Source: Isohypsibius dastychi
Taxonomy: Eukaryota > Tardigrada > Eutardigrada > Parachela > Isohypsibiidae
Direction: 5' to 3'
Assembly (NCBI GenBank): GCA_034696485.1
Contig: JAQIWT010000278.1
Coordinates: forward strand, 1-25,047
DNA: 25,047 bases
Shown here: in pieces, positions 8,758-19,500 of the stretch
How the letters are laid out: each line of letters begins with the position of its first letter
How positions within the stretch are numbered: the stretch's first letter is position 1
Translations under genes and position numbers: made by a program
Notes under the pieces: model-generated
What the model saw: the letters and a program-made list of their open reading frames with translations, nothing else
What the model was told of the DNA's origin: nothing
Database searches by the model: none

Positions 8758-11700
8758 ATGGAACAAAAGGAAATTGAGCCTCGAAACGGCCATGTCGTGA
8801 AGAATTCGGGAAAAGAAGTTTGTGTTGATACTGGATGGTCATGGATCGTATTGTTCGCGTCGTTTATTATTCATCTCATCATATTTGGCCAGATGATGTG
8901 CATGGCGATTTTCTATTCGGAGTTTATGGACGAATTCGGGGAATATGGACCGGTGGCTAATTCCTGGCTGGTTGCAACGCAGGTTGCTTTGGGAGCTCTT
9001 GCAGGTTCGATAAGACTAGAAAGTGTTTGTCATTTATCAAATCTTTTGACAATTTGTTATGATACAAATTTACTCTCAATATTCTAGGCTTCTTCTGCAA
9101 CTTTTAAGACGGAGTTTGATTTATTTGTAATGACGTGTTTAGAGCTTGGACGAAACGAATAATGTTGGAATTGTCAGAAGTGTTTTTGTTTTTTAAATTT
9201 TAACGCGGTCGTAAAACAAGCAATCTTTAATATTGTAAGACAATTTTGAGTTTGTGAGAATCGTTTCCGATTTTAAGTCATATTCATAACTGACAACTGA
9301 GTGTCAGTTTATTGGACATGTGTAATTTCTGCCTTGTAACGCATTTTTTGTATTTACACGGAATCCAACTCGTACCGTACTCAATCTTGTCTTTTTTCCT
9401 ACACGGTCTGTGCTAGTTGTCTACAACTCCATATTTTCAGATCTTTGCTTCCTTGATTGGTTTGATTCAAAATTTGCAGAAAATGAATTTATTCGTTAAA
9501 TGCTTTTAACTACCAGTAGGGTTCTTATAAAGTACTGTATATTTGAGGTAAATCATGCGGGTCTCTTGAATCAAGCACTAAAAATAACGGTTTTTCAGTC
9601 TTCATCTTGCTACAAAAATTCGAATAAAGAGGAAGAAGCGGAAAAGTTGAATATTGTGTTTTTGAGCGTAAATGTCAATGCGTTATTTAATAGGTCCGAT
9701 TGGAAGCATCCTGGCAAATCGATATGGATTCCAGCCGGTTATCATTACTGGCGCACTTATTTCATCATTCGGCTTCCTCGTTAGCTATTTTGTCTATAAT
9801 TTTTGGCTGCTGTTCTTCACATTTGGAATTCTCACAGGTATGTTTTAGTGCAAATAATGCATCGTTAATACAGAGTCAGCCCGATGCGGGAAACCGGAAA
9901 TACTTTTTTTATGAGAGACAGTGTTAGTGGATCTTGTTGAAGCTTGCAGCTTATTGCTTCGGTGCTGAAAAATGTTATCCTAACAAACATTCTATTCAAA
10001 CTCATCAAAATAAGTAAATAATCCAAACGAGAAGTTGGTAACCTGTTTTTTTTTTGTTTATAAATCGTCAAGCACTTGAATGGACTACGTACGTCACTTT
10101 GCCGCTCGGTTTTCTCTTGTCGACATATTTTTCCTTCGAAGAAGAAATCAAATACAATCAAACTACAATTAAGATTCACAAAGTTTTTGCAATATTTCAG
10201 ATTTATTAAATTTGAATTTATTGTTTTGGAAAACTCCACCGAAATCAATTTCGATCAACTTAAATATTTTCAAGATGAAAATATCGAATTGAATGACCAC
10301 ACCTCAGCATCAAAATCTCGCGTTTATAAGATGCTTTACTGTAGCTTTTTATATTATGATATTGACATTTGACCACGATAATTCACATCAATAATCTTTG
10401 TGTCATGGTTTTAACAATATTTATAAAATTCAGTTCTTTAGAATTGATTCCTGAAATTTCGCCTTCAAGAATGAATGATCCGAAAAGCGAAAAGGATCGG
10501 AAAATAAGTTTTAATTACATTCAGACTACTTGCGTCTGTACATTTTGTAATCCCCCAATATTTTCCAGGACTTGGATCTGGAATAGTCTACTCGCCAAGC
10601 TTCGGAATCCTCGCACTATATTTCGACAAGCGTAAATCCTTCGCAACTTCCGCCGTAACAGTTGGAGTTGGTATCGGAATGTTCCTTCTCCCTCCGCTCG
10701 AACGATATCTCGTCGCTCAATTCACCTGGCGAGGCGCAGTTCTAATCACTTCCGGTATCACATTGCACATAATTCCCTGTGCGGCGCTCTTCTCCCGCCA
10801 CATCCATCCTCCCATCCTGACCTTCCAACAAAGTGCCGATATTTCGCTCTTCCGTAAAATCTCCTTCTACGTTCTTCTAGCCCATTTTTTCCTGATGGCC
10901 GGATTTAACGTCTTCGTAATTAACAGTCTGCAATTCGCCGCCGGAAGTCGATTTATCCCGAAAGACGAAACGCCGATTATTCTCAGCGCTCAGGGAATTT
11001 CGAATATATTCGGCCGGTTAACTGCTGTTGCAATTAGTTCGAATTCGTTTACTTCGAGGAAAATCATACGGTTCGGTGTGTTTCATTTGACGACAATTGG
11101 AGGAGGACTGGCGATTGCTTGTTACGCACTTGGAGAGGATTTGTTGAGTTTGTGTGTTTGTTCGGGATTAGTCGGATATCTCCTGGGATGCCGATGGTCT
11201 CTTTTGCCGGGAATCCAGCTGGACTTGTTATCACCTAAACGGTTCAGCACTTCGTGGTCTTATGGGATGTTTTTTCTTGGGCTTGGCACGTTGGCATTAC
11301 CACCGTTTGGAGGTAAGGTGTGGATCCCGAAGAGAGTTAGTTCAATCTTGAAAAGAAGCTCCAGATAATCAGAAATAGAAAACCTTTATCGACTTTCTGA
11401 AATAAAGTATCCAAAATTAAATTAACCATACTTCATACCCAGTGCTGGATTTACGGGGGGGAGGGGGGAATTTCCCCCCGACATCGAGCGACCTCCCCCC
11501 CCCTACATGAGACCACTTCCCCCCCTGTTTTCCCGCTTCGCTAAGCAAAGCGAAGCGGAAAGCGGCTCCGCTTCCGCTTCGCTAATAGGAGCGGAGCGGA
11601 CGTCCCCCCCACATAAAAATGGTCAAATCCACCACTGTTCATACCTTCATAGCCATATATATATATACCTTCATAGTCATAACAAATTGGGCATGCTCAA

Positions 11701-12526
11701 CGAGTTATTTTCTTTTGGCTAGTTTTCTGAACACTGGAGGTTCAAATTCTAAAGAAATTTGATCTATGGTATGGTATGCTGCTTCCTTCCAGTAAAAATT
11801 CTCTTAATTATCAAACTTTATGGCCGCGATTTGAGGAAAGTATAACAACAAAATTTATTCACTGATCAGGTAATTTTTGAAATATGTTCATGAACTGCCG
11901 GTTCAGGGTTCACGTCAGTTGTACATTGGTTTATCAAAAGGAATTCAAGTATTTGTTTATGGTGGCATGCAATTAGGTAACTGATTCGTTTTGCGTTTGA
12001 ACCTTTTGCGAGGGGAAAATCTAATTGTTTACCGAGCCCCGAGAAATTACAAAAATAATAATTTTTTGCAAAAGTTTGATGACGGTGGGATTTGAACCCA
12101 CGCCTGCGAACAGACTGGAGCCTTAATCCAGCGCCTTAGACCTCTCGGCCACGTCATCTTCTACGAGATGCGTGCTTGTTCATTCCAAGTTGTTGAGCAC
12201 TGGCTTGGCTCTTCATTTCGTTGAGTTACCGAATAATCTAATCTGATTTTGTTCCACTAGTTCTAGTTCTCCCTTGAATGCTTAATATTGCAATTATTTA
12301 GAGACTGTTCATCGATCATCAAAGATCGATTATTTATCCACGGATTTTATATTTCACAGAGTGGATTGCCGAACTTCTCGGAGATTCGCAACTGCCATTT
12401 TTCATCGCCGGTGCCAGCATCGTTCTGGCAAGTCTCTACACTGCCGCAATCCAGTTCCTTCAGCCGAGCTGGAAAGGTCACCGGAACAAAAAGCTTCTAA
12501 CCCCCGAATTTCTGGACGAACTGTGA
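8758..12526 (+). CDS. SLC16/monocarboxylate-transporter-like major facilitator protein (complete, 4 exons)
   Basis: Exons 8758-9004, 9694-9837, 10569-11312 and 12360-12526 give 433 residues in consistent phase. Hydrophobicity suggests about 12 membrane helices. The first family signature appears as DTGWSWIV (residues 24-31; family usually [DE]-G-[GS]-[WF]-[GA]-W). The second is YFDKRKSFATS from residue 148, matching YFxKRRxLA. TM8 carries an IFGRL segment with the expected Arg. Family members move lactate, pyruvate, ketone bodies, aromatic amino acids, thyroid hormone or creatine with H+ or alone across the plasma membrane; the substrate here cannot be told. The central cytoplasmic loop is short (about 20 residues) for an MCT. 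The exon 1 donor is unusual (GCAG|GTTCGA). An upstream ATG at 8742 opens an 11-codon frame overlapping the start. The last intron holds a MITE and an antisense tRNA gene. The 3' end is tail-to-tail with the next gene. Confidence 0.9.
9005..9693 (+). other. SLC16-like gene intron 1 (689 bp)
   Basis: AT-rich intron between the first two membrane-spanning exons. No gene, RNA or repeat is recognised in it. Confidence 0.75.
9838..10568 (+). other. SLC16-like gene intron 2 (731 bp)
   Basis: AT-rich intron with GTATGT donor and TTTTCCAG acceptor. Open frames inside it on both strands are low-complexity and without splice or start support. Nothing else is seen. Confidence 0.8.
11432..11439 (+). repeat. 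Target-site duplication, left copy
   Basis: TTCATACC directly precedes the MITE terminal CAGTG and is repeated exactly at 11638-11645. An 8-bp duplication is the hAT superfamily hallmark. Confidence 0.85.
11440..11637. mobile_element. Non-autonomous hAT-type MITE, 198 bp
   Basis: The left end CAGTGCTGGATTTA (11440-11453) and the reverse complement of the right end, CAGTGGTGGATTTG (11624-11637), match at 12 of 14 positions. The element is flanked by perfect 8-bp copies of TTCATACC. Terminal CA-TG-type inverted repeats plus 8-bp duplications define hAT transposons. The interior carries long G and C runs and nested GC-rich inverted repeats (11533-11581) and codes for nothing, so it would depend on a transposase from elsewhere. 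It lies in an intron of the SLC16-like gene. The exact duplication suggests a fairly recent insertion, although the two termini differ at two positions. Confidence 0.85.
11638..11645 (+). repeat. Target-site duplication, right copy
   Basis: TTCATACC immediately follows the right terminus of the MITE and is identical to 11432-11439. Confidence 0.85.
12070..12073 (-). terminator. Pol III terminator of tRNA-Leu
   Basis: A TTTT run on the minus strand begins five bases after the 3' end of the tRNA, as expected for RNA polymerase III termination. Confidence 0.75.
12078..12158 (-). tRNA. tRNA-Leu (anticodon AAG), intronless
   Basis: 81 nt read from 12158 to 12078. The acceptor stem GATGACG pairs perfectly with CGTCATC. 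The D arm is class-II type (TGGCCGAGAGGTCTAAGGC). The anticodon stem CTGGA/TCCAG encloses loop TTAAGGC, so the anticodon is AAG (12124-12122), reading CUU. A long variable arm (CTG-TTCG-CAG) confirms tRNA-Leu. The T arm is GTGGG-TTCAAAT-CCCAC. Internal A box TGGCCGAGAGG is at 12151-12141 and B box GGTTCAAATCC at 12098-12088. The gene sits in the last intron of the SLC16-like gene, on the opposite strand, and should be transcribed by Pol III on its own. Confidence 0.97.
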
Positions 12527-12553
12527 TACATTTTTGATTTTTCCCAGCTGGAA

Positions 12554-12559
12554 TTTATT
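12554..12559 (-). promoter_or_regulatory. Poly(A) signal of the first SLC7-like gene
   Basis: AATAAA on the minus strand, about 100 bases past the stop codon at 12662. It lies beyond the plus-strand stop of the SLC16-like gene (12526), so the two 3' UTRs overlap. Confidence 0.65.
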
Positions 12560-12649
12560 TTAGACTGAAAGACTATCTCAGATGATCTCACAACGCTTTC
12601 GTTCGAAAAGCTGTCATTTAACAGAACTAAAACAGAAACGATTCTATAA

Positions 12650-12655
12650 AATAAA
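12650..12655 (+). promoter_or_regulatory. Poly(A) signal of the SLC16-like gene
   Basis: AATAAA on the plus strand, 124 bases past the stop at 12526 and only about 7 bases before the minus-strand stop codon of the neighbouring gene. Cleavage downstream would place the transcript end inside that gene's last exon. Confidence 0.65.
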
Positions 12656-12661
12656 ACCAAA

Positions 12662-15600
12662 TCACGTTTTTCTTAACAACGGCATTCTCTCATCGATGTC
12701 AGCAGTTGGCAAATCCGTCCTTCCAAAAACAGGGTCTTCAATAATATCTTCATCAACGGTTTCCGATCCATCTTGCCGTTCGCTCATCTCTCCGCGACTA
12801 ATTTTCTCCAGCTCGCTGAATCGTATTCCATAAATAAAATAAATCAGTAATCCGATTGCGAACCATACCAAGAATCTCAGCCAGGTTAAAACACTCAAAT
12901 TAACCAAAAGAAGAATATTCAACGCAATTGATAACGCCGGAATAAAAGGGACTGATGGGATTTCGTATGGGAGTTTCAATCGGCGCTTCCGGTGAGCGAT
13001 GATTATTAGGTAGCAAATAATGAATCCAATTGCGAACAAAACAACAAGAAGAATCGCCCACCATGTACCGTCTTGAAGTTCAGGCAACGCATAGCTGAAT
13101 ACGGAATAAAAACATCCGATGAAAATAGCAAAGAATAAAATGGCGATGTCCACGGCAAATCCAGAATAAACTTGTTCCATAAAATTCAGCCAGGAATACT
13201 GTGGTTTCAATGTCCCGGCTAGGAGCTGTTCTTGCTCATCTGCATAATTTTCGATAGACTGGCCTTCATTGTCTTTGTGGTGGTAAACAGTGACCTTTCG
13301 AAAGATAAAAGCAAAAATTCACTTTTGGTTGGGCAAACGGATTCATCACTTCTTAGTGAACTTGTTTATTTGACACAGAAAATTGTTAAATACATTTCAG
13401 AGTCAAATGCAATAGTTATACATTTTTTATTAAATATGATAATAAAATTTACAAATAAAGTTGACGAAATTTACGAAAGAATATGTTCAAAATCTATATT
13501 TGGAATTCGTACATACGTTTGGAGGATTACCAATATCGTATGAAGAACAAGACTTTATCTTTGATTTTGTTTTATCTCAGTCTAATTCATCTCTAAAATT
13601 GAAATAACACGCAAAATCCACATTTACCAAAAACGCAGCTAATCCTCTCATAGCAGAATTTTAACGTGTCAAAATGGCAATTAGCGGACGAACTAGTGAT
13701 TAAAACTGCATTTCTTGTGACGAAAGCTGATTTTCTGCAAAACTTGTGTTTTAAGGAAAACCGAAGTTTTTCTCCAGATATTAATTTCTTACTCTTGGTT
13801 GGTAATGGAGAATAATGGAACATCCAGCCACAATTGTGTATGTGATGAGCGTCCCAACATTCAAGAACTCCACCAATATTTCCAGATTTAAAATCAACGC
13901 AAGCAAAGCCGCTAACACCCCAAAAAATATCTCCCCAAATAACGGCGTTTTTGTGCGGGAATTTACTTTGCAGAATATCTTGAACAATAATCCATCATTC
14001 GCCATGGCGTAAGTTATTCTGGTCATCGTGTAGAGACCACCTATCTGAATAAACACAATTATATTTTGAAGTCCGGCCGGGGAAAAATGTCACTCACCAA
14101 ACCACCAATTAAACCGATTATAATACCAAGTGCAATGACATTGCCGATCACAGGATAGCCGAGAGAAATGAATGCTTCCGGGAAAGCGGATTGGGGATCG
14201 ATTTCATTGTATGGAATCATCAAGGTCAATGCTGAAACAAAAAAATATTCATAGTGGTCACCATAATCGAAATAAATCTTTCGTAATTTTTTTCCGCTTT
14301 ACAGAAATTTTAGTAGTCATATATTGATATGCATGATGTGCGTATTCTGAAACATACGTGAAGTGGATGAAATAAACCGCGTTTCTACAAGATTGCATTT
14401 AAAATTTAGCTGTGATATCGGGTTCGCAAAGTTTTGCCAGCGTTTCAGTACAAAATCGGTATTCCTCTGAGAATTAAGAGTCCTCAGCAAGTAAATCAGC
14501 GAAGTAAGCGCAGCAACAAAATTGTTCCCGAAACGTTTTCTGAATTCTCACCAGCTGCTTGTAATAGATACAACACCGCCATGATTCCGAGTGAAGAAAA
14601 GAGCGCCACCGGAATGGTTTTTTGTGGGTTCACCGTTTCTTCGCCTGAAAAATAAGGAATTCTCTGCAACGCACCGGCGGTTGGATGATACATGAGTACA
14701 AATATTTTACCCACCCGAACACGCAATCCCTTCGAACCCAATAAATGCAAAGAACGATGCTGCTGCACCTCGCATTACTCCGGTGAATCCGTAGGGCAGA
14801 AACCCATTGAATGTCCAGTTGTCATAATTGGTGAAAACAAAACCAGCCACTAAAAAAACAAGCATAGTGAAGTATAATACACTGACTTACTAGTACTTCA
14901 GCTGAATTTAAAAACAATAAGTTTTGCCCAGTCTCCAAGCTGCCCACCTAACCACCGAGTTTTCTCAGTTAAAATTCATCTTACTTTTTACAGACGGAAT
15001 ATTTCTGTAGAAACCCGAAATTATTATACAAAAGATTTGAAAAACAGCAATAACTCGTACGAAGGTGGAGCCTGAACCTGACTTACCAATACAGAATACG
15101 ATGACTACCAGCTCGATTCCATTTAAAATGTTGCTGGACGTAACTAAAAACAAACCATCATTAAATATACTCAGAAACGTATTCATTCATCTGACACTGA
15201 GACAAACGACAAACTGGCGAGTTCTGCAAGTCCAAGTAAATTTACTTGAATTTTTGACACCAAAACCAAGTGCCGTGACGCTGATCAGTCCAACTCCCAG
15301 CGCAACAAAATCGGGATATGGTCCGAGAAGCGGTTGGTCGAATTTACCGATATATTCCATCGTATAATTGCTGACTGCTTTCCTGCTCATCGCGTCAATT
15401 GCACCACTTATGGCACTGGACATCGATGCAGCGCTTATCAGTTCTTCTAGGATAACTTGCCATCCAACAATAAATGCCACGAATTCCCCAAGTGTCACCT
15501 GCGAACAAATATAAAATAAAATCAGTAAAACAACCAAGTTTGAATAAGATTAAAATACAGTCCCGATTATAAAAACACAATATAACAATAAATGGTAGCA

Positions 15601-16244
15601 TCACTTAAAGAAATCAAGATCATCTAAGTATTCTGAAAAACAACATCAACTCAACTTGACTTCTGATAATTTTCGATAATTTTCAAAGGCACTCACATAG
15701 CTAAATAGATAACCACTTCCTGCTCTGAAAAAGAAGTATTGTTTGAAACCGAAATCAGATAGAATGGAGATTCTAAAGAACCGTCTTCAGTATTTGAGCT
15801 CGTTTTTCACCTTGGAATTGTGGCTGCAAAAAATACAACAATTAGCAACAGGTTGAAATATACGCAAATGCGAAACAAATTACCTGCAAACTCGGCATAG
15901 CAGGATCCTGTGACAAAGGCTACAACTGCTCCAATGGCAAATGAGATCACAACTCCAGGACCGGCATAAAGTGCAGCAGTTCCTAGAAGAAAAAACAAAT
16001 GAACGAAAATGGAGCGGTTGAAATCGAAACAAAAAAGAACAAAATATGCAAAGAAAGATGTAGACTTACCAAGGACCACGAATGCACCTCCAGCCGCCAT
16101 TTGTCCGATTCCGATGAGTGCAACAGCCAGAGGACTCAACAATCGCTCCAGCTGTGTATCCATCATATTCCCTCTGATGACTTTTCTTCGGATCAATTTG
16201 CTCCAGAATTTCTTCCATGTCGATTTTGCTACGCTCGTCGACAT
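12662..16244 (-). CDS. SLC7/CAT-like amino acid transporter, copy A (complete, 11 exons)
   Basis: Exons from 5' to 3': 16244-16070, 15982-15884, 15823-15811, 15724-15697, 15498-15246, 15143-15087, 14849-14715, 14644-14552, 14231-14098, 14044-13793 and 13294-12662. All phases agree: 623 residues, the usual CAT length, with about 14 membrane helices. Family features: CYAEFAATIPRAGSGYLFSY, GEFVAFIVGWQVIL, GFEGIACSGEETVNPQKTIP (family TTGEEVxNPQKAIP) and TYAMANDGLLF. The C-terminal half has the CAT-specific extension, ending WFAIGLLIYFIYGI. CATs move cationic amino acids across plasma or lysosomal membranes; substrate here is unknown. The TM1 substrate motif is unusual (GQMAAGGAFVVLG). The tail ends ERMPLLRKT, an acidic dileucine-like sorting signal. 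Exons 3 and 4 are microexons of 13 and 28 nt. The acceptor of the last exon (TTCGAAAG) is weak. Copy B lies directly upstream on the same strand. Confidence 0.92.
13295..13792 (-). other. SLC7-like copy A, last intron (498 bp)
   Basis: Lies between the YQPR and VTVYHH coding segments. AT-rich; no gene or repeat seen. Confidence 0.7.
14232..14551 (-). other. SLC7-like copy A intron 8 (320 bp)
   Basis: Donor GTGAGA after QAAG and acceptor TTTGTTTCAG before ALTLMIPY. Nothing else recognised. Confidence 0.8.
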
Positions 16245-16581
16245 TTTGCAACGACACCAGAGAAAACAGCTGGATTACATTGATAACTCAGACCCAAAGT
16301 TCGAAGTCATATTCGATACATTTTTAGCTTCAACCGGAAATCGCCATTAAAGTAAAATCACATTTTTTCAGTCTCTCAGATAACAATTCAATCCGTCTCA
16401 TTTGTCTCAAAATTGGAGGAAATCAGTCTTCGAATGAGATAATACAGTAAACGCTCACAAAGTCTATTATGCTTCCGGCGGAAGCCATGCTGTAGATACC
16501 GCGCGCTGAATACCAGTTTTTACACAAATGACCCGCAAGCAATAAAAATATTTTAATTTTGCGTCTTTTGAGCAAAAATAA
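16245..16581 (-). other. Region between SLC7-like copies: 5' end of copy A and 3' end of copy B
   Basis: 337 bp with no coding exon. It must hold the 3' UTR of copy B (ATTAAA on the minus strand at 16557-16552, about 25 bases past its stop) and the promoter and leader of copy A. No TATA box is evident. Confidence 0.6.
16552..16557 (-). promoter_or_regulatory. Possible poly(A) signal of SLC7-like copy B
   Basis: Minus-strand ATTAAA, the commonest variant signal, about 25 bases after the TAG at 16584-16582. The stop-to-signal distance is very short. Confidence 0.45.
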
Positions 16582-19500
16582 CTAGCAGCTTGTCTTCCTC
16601 ATTAATGGAGTGGTTTCGGAAACGTTTTCACACACTTTGGATGCAGGAACTATAAATCCGTCAATTTCCGCAACATCAAAAGTTCCGCCAGGAGTGCGAG
16701 TTCCGAGGCTGTCTGATTCCAGGGGGACTTTGCTGTTTCTTATTCCATACACAAAATAAATAACCAGACCTGAAAATTCACCATGAATCAATTAAATGAC
16801 ATAAATTCATGGACGGAAACAAAATATTTTCTTTGATTCTTGATACCTAACAAAATCCACACAGTGAATCGAAACCATGTGTACATGGAGACGTATGCGA
16901 CCAGAAGGATATTCAAAGCGATGGCAGCAGCCGGGATAAAAGGGACAAATGGAATCTGCGAATAAAACATTTCGGAAATTAAACAAATATAATCTGTATA
17001 ACGCAAGAAATTTGTGAAACGTCAGAACCATTAATTCGACACTTGTGCTGTTTCTTAGAAATTACCGTAATTCACCAACTTCAAACGGTTATGTTACGAA
17101 TTTCGAATTGAAATCAAGAATGTACCTGGGCAAATACTCAGAGAATTTCAGGAGTTTAAATTAATATTATGAGACGAACTATCGATAATGTCGAGGTGAA
17201 AATATAAGTACAAAACAATCATGTGTTACCCGAAAATGCAGTTTGAGTTTTCGTTTCCGGTGCGATTTAATGACAAGGTAGCACAACGCGGCAATGATGA
17301 AGAAGATAACCAAGAAAATGATAGGCCACCATTTTCTAGTCAGCATCTGCCGTTCGACATCAACCCAGGATGCACAAGCAATCCCGATAAAAACAGCGAA
17401 TAAAACCAAAGCAATGTCAACCGCAAAGTCATCCGGAAATACGGTCCGTATCCATTTCCAAGAGGAATTCGAAACCATGTCATGCTCTTCTTCGACTTCA
17501 ACTGGCTTCGCAACACGGAAACTCTCCGTGCCAAGAACATGGTCATCATAAACTCGCACCCCTACACAAATCAAAATTTGATGATTCACAAATCTCAGGA
17601 TTTCCGAATTTTTTCAAAAACGATATTTTCAAATGAAAAAAAATGCAAAATTAGTTTCAGTTACACACCAACGTTTTTGGATATTAGCGAAGAAAATCGC
17701 AGATCATGTTACCGTGAAACCAAGCTACATTTCTTCAAAAAGGATTCAAATAACAGATATTCATTTGAGAATGTCAATGGGTCGTTCGAATTCACTTACT
17801 AGTTTGATAATTAAATATAATAGAGCTGCCGGCGATCATAATATATGCCAATAATGTTCCGACATTCTGAAACTCCACCAAGATTTCCAAATTGAAAAAC
17901 AGCGTGAAAACTGCGGCCAGCAGTCCAAAAGTCACTTCTCCAAAGAGCGGACTTCTGGTCCGATGACTGACTCTGGAGAATGGTCTGAAGAATAATCCAT
18001 CAGATGCCATGGCGTACGCCGTTCGAGAGACTGCATAGAGACTGCCAATCTGGAGAAAAAAAATACGGTAAAGAAATAGTGAACAACTGAACAGTCAACT
18101 TACAAGAGCTCCAAACATTCCAACCGCAATTCCCGCAGAAATTACATCTTTGGCAATTTCGTAGCCATGATACGCGAACAACCGCGGAAATGCTGCTTGA
18201 ATGGAGATGTATTCTACCGGAGCCGCAAGCGTCAGAGCTACAACCCGACAATCAAATTTTGCGACGTTTGTTCGAAAACTGAATTTTTCAATCTGTTACC
18301 CATTCCAAGAAAGGTATACAATACAACCAGAATTCCGAGTGATGACAGCAACGCGATCGGTATAGCGGTCCTTGGGTTGATGGTTTCTTCCCCTAAGAGT
18401 GGATTGTTTTAAAGATAGTGTGGCAAAAAAATGTGCAAAACGCGTGTTGATTGATTGAAACATCTGTTAAACACGATAACCAATTTCAACCAGAATATAC
18501 TAAATTACATTAAAGTATACTACGGTATACATTATACAAGCGTTGTTAATATATCTGACCATTTCATGACTAATCTAATATTTTGGAATATAAGACCAAG
18601 TCAAGTTTTTTCCAAACTATTTCGTTCAGTTTTCAATTCTCAATCTGAGACTGAATTTGGTTTCATCGAGCAATTGTTGATCAAAATTCTGGATTATATT
18701 TTTTCACCATTTCAGCCATAGAATCACCTGCAGATGCGATTCCCTCGAACCCGATGTATGCCGAAAAACTGTTGGAAGCGCCCCGCAGAACACCGGCAAA
18801 TCCAAAAGGCAAAAATCCCGTGTAATTCCAGTTAGCAGGTTCGGCTTTCAAAAATCCGAATATAATACAGGAAATGATCACCAGAAGATTAATCAAATTC
18901 AGTACGTTACTCAACAAAGCTGAAAAACGGTTCATAATATAGACCATAATATCAATATATCACTGAATTACCAGATTTGCTCAAGCCGAAACACATGGCA
19001 ATGGCAGCTAATATCCCGATGCCACATCCGAGAAAATCAGGATAAGGGGCGAGAAGTTCTGTGCGGTTAAAAGTCCCAACATACGTAATGGTCAAGTTAC
19101 TGATCTGACTTCCGGATAGCGCGTCCAGCGCACCACTAATTGCGGATGATACGCTGGCAACATTCAGAACCTGATCCAAAATCATCTGCCAACCGACCAA
19201 AAAACCAACAAATTCCCCCATCGTAATCTGCAAAAACAACATAAATTCTTGGTGAAAAATATCGAAATAATCAGAGTTTTTCAAAAAAATCTAGAAAAAC
19301 ACAAAGATCAAATATGAATGAACCAACTTACATAGGAAAACAAGTAGCCAGATCCGGTACGAGGTATTGCAGATGCAAATTCGGCAAAGCAGGTCCCGGA
19401 CAGAATCGCAGCCAGTCCTGCTATTAGGAACGATAATATAATTCCAGGTCCTGCCATGTGCGCAATAGCACCTGAAACCATATGTAATATCACAAGATGA

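Larger units (their letters stand above)
11313..12359 (+). other. SLC16-like gene intron 3 (1047 bp), host of MITE and tRNA
   Basis: Donor GGAG|GTAAGG and acceptor TTTCACAG join PPFG to EWIAELLG, the last two transmembrane segments. The intron contains a hAT-type MITE (11440-11637), an (AT)n run (11655-11667) and a tRNA-Leu gene on the opposite strand (12078-12158). It is the longest intron of the window, largely because of the insertion. Confidence 0.85.

Noticed and set aside
9865-10248. Minus-strand open frame of 127 codons inside SLC16-like intron 2
   Set aside because: AT-driven low-complexity sequence with no motif, splice support or poly(A) signal.
11507-11722. Plus-strand open frame of 71 codons with Ser/Ala/Glu repeats
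   Set aside because: It is translated MITE interior and flank, explained by the GC-rich inverted repeats.
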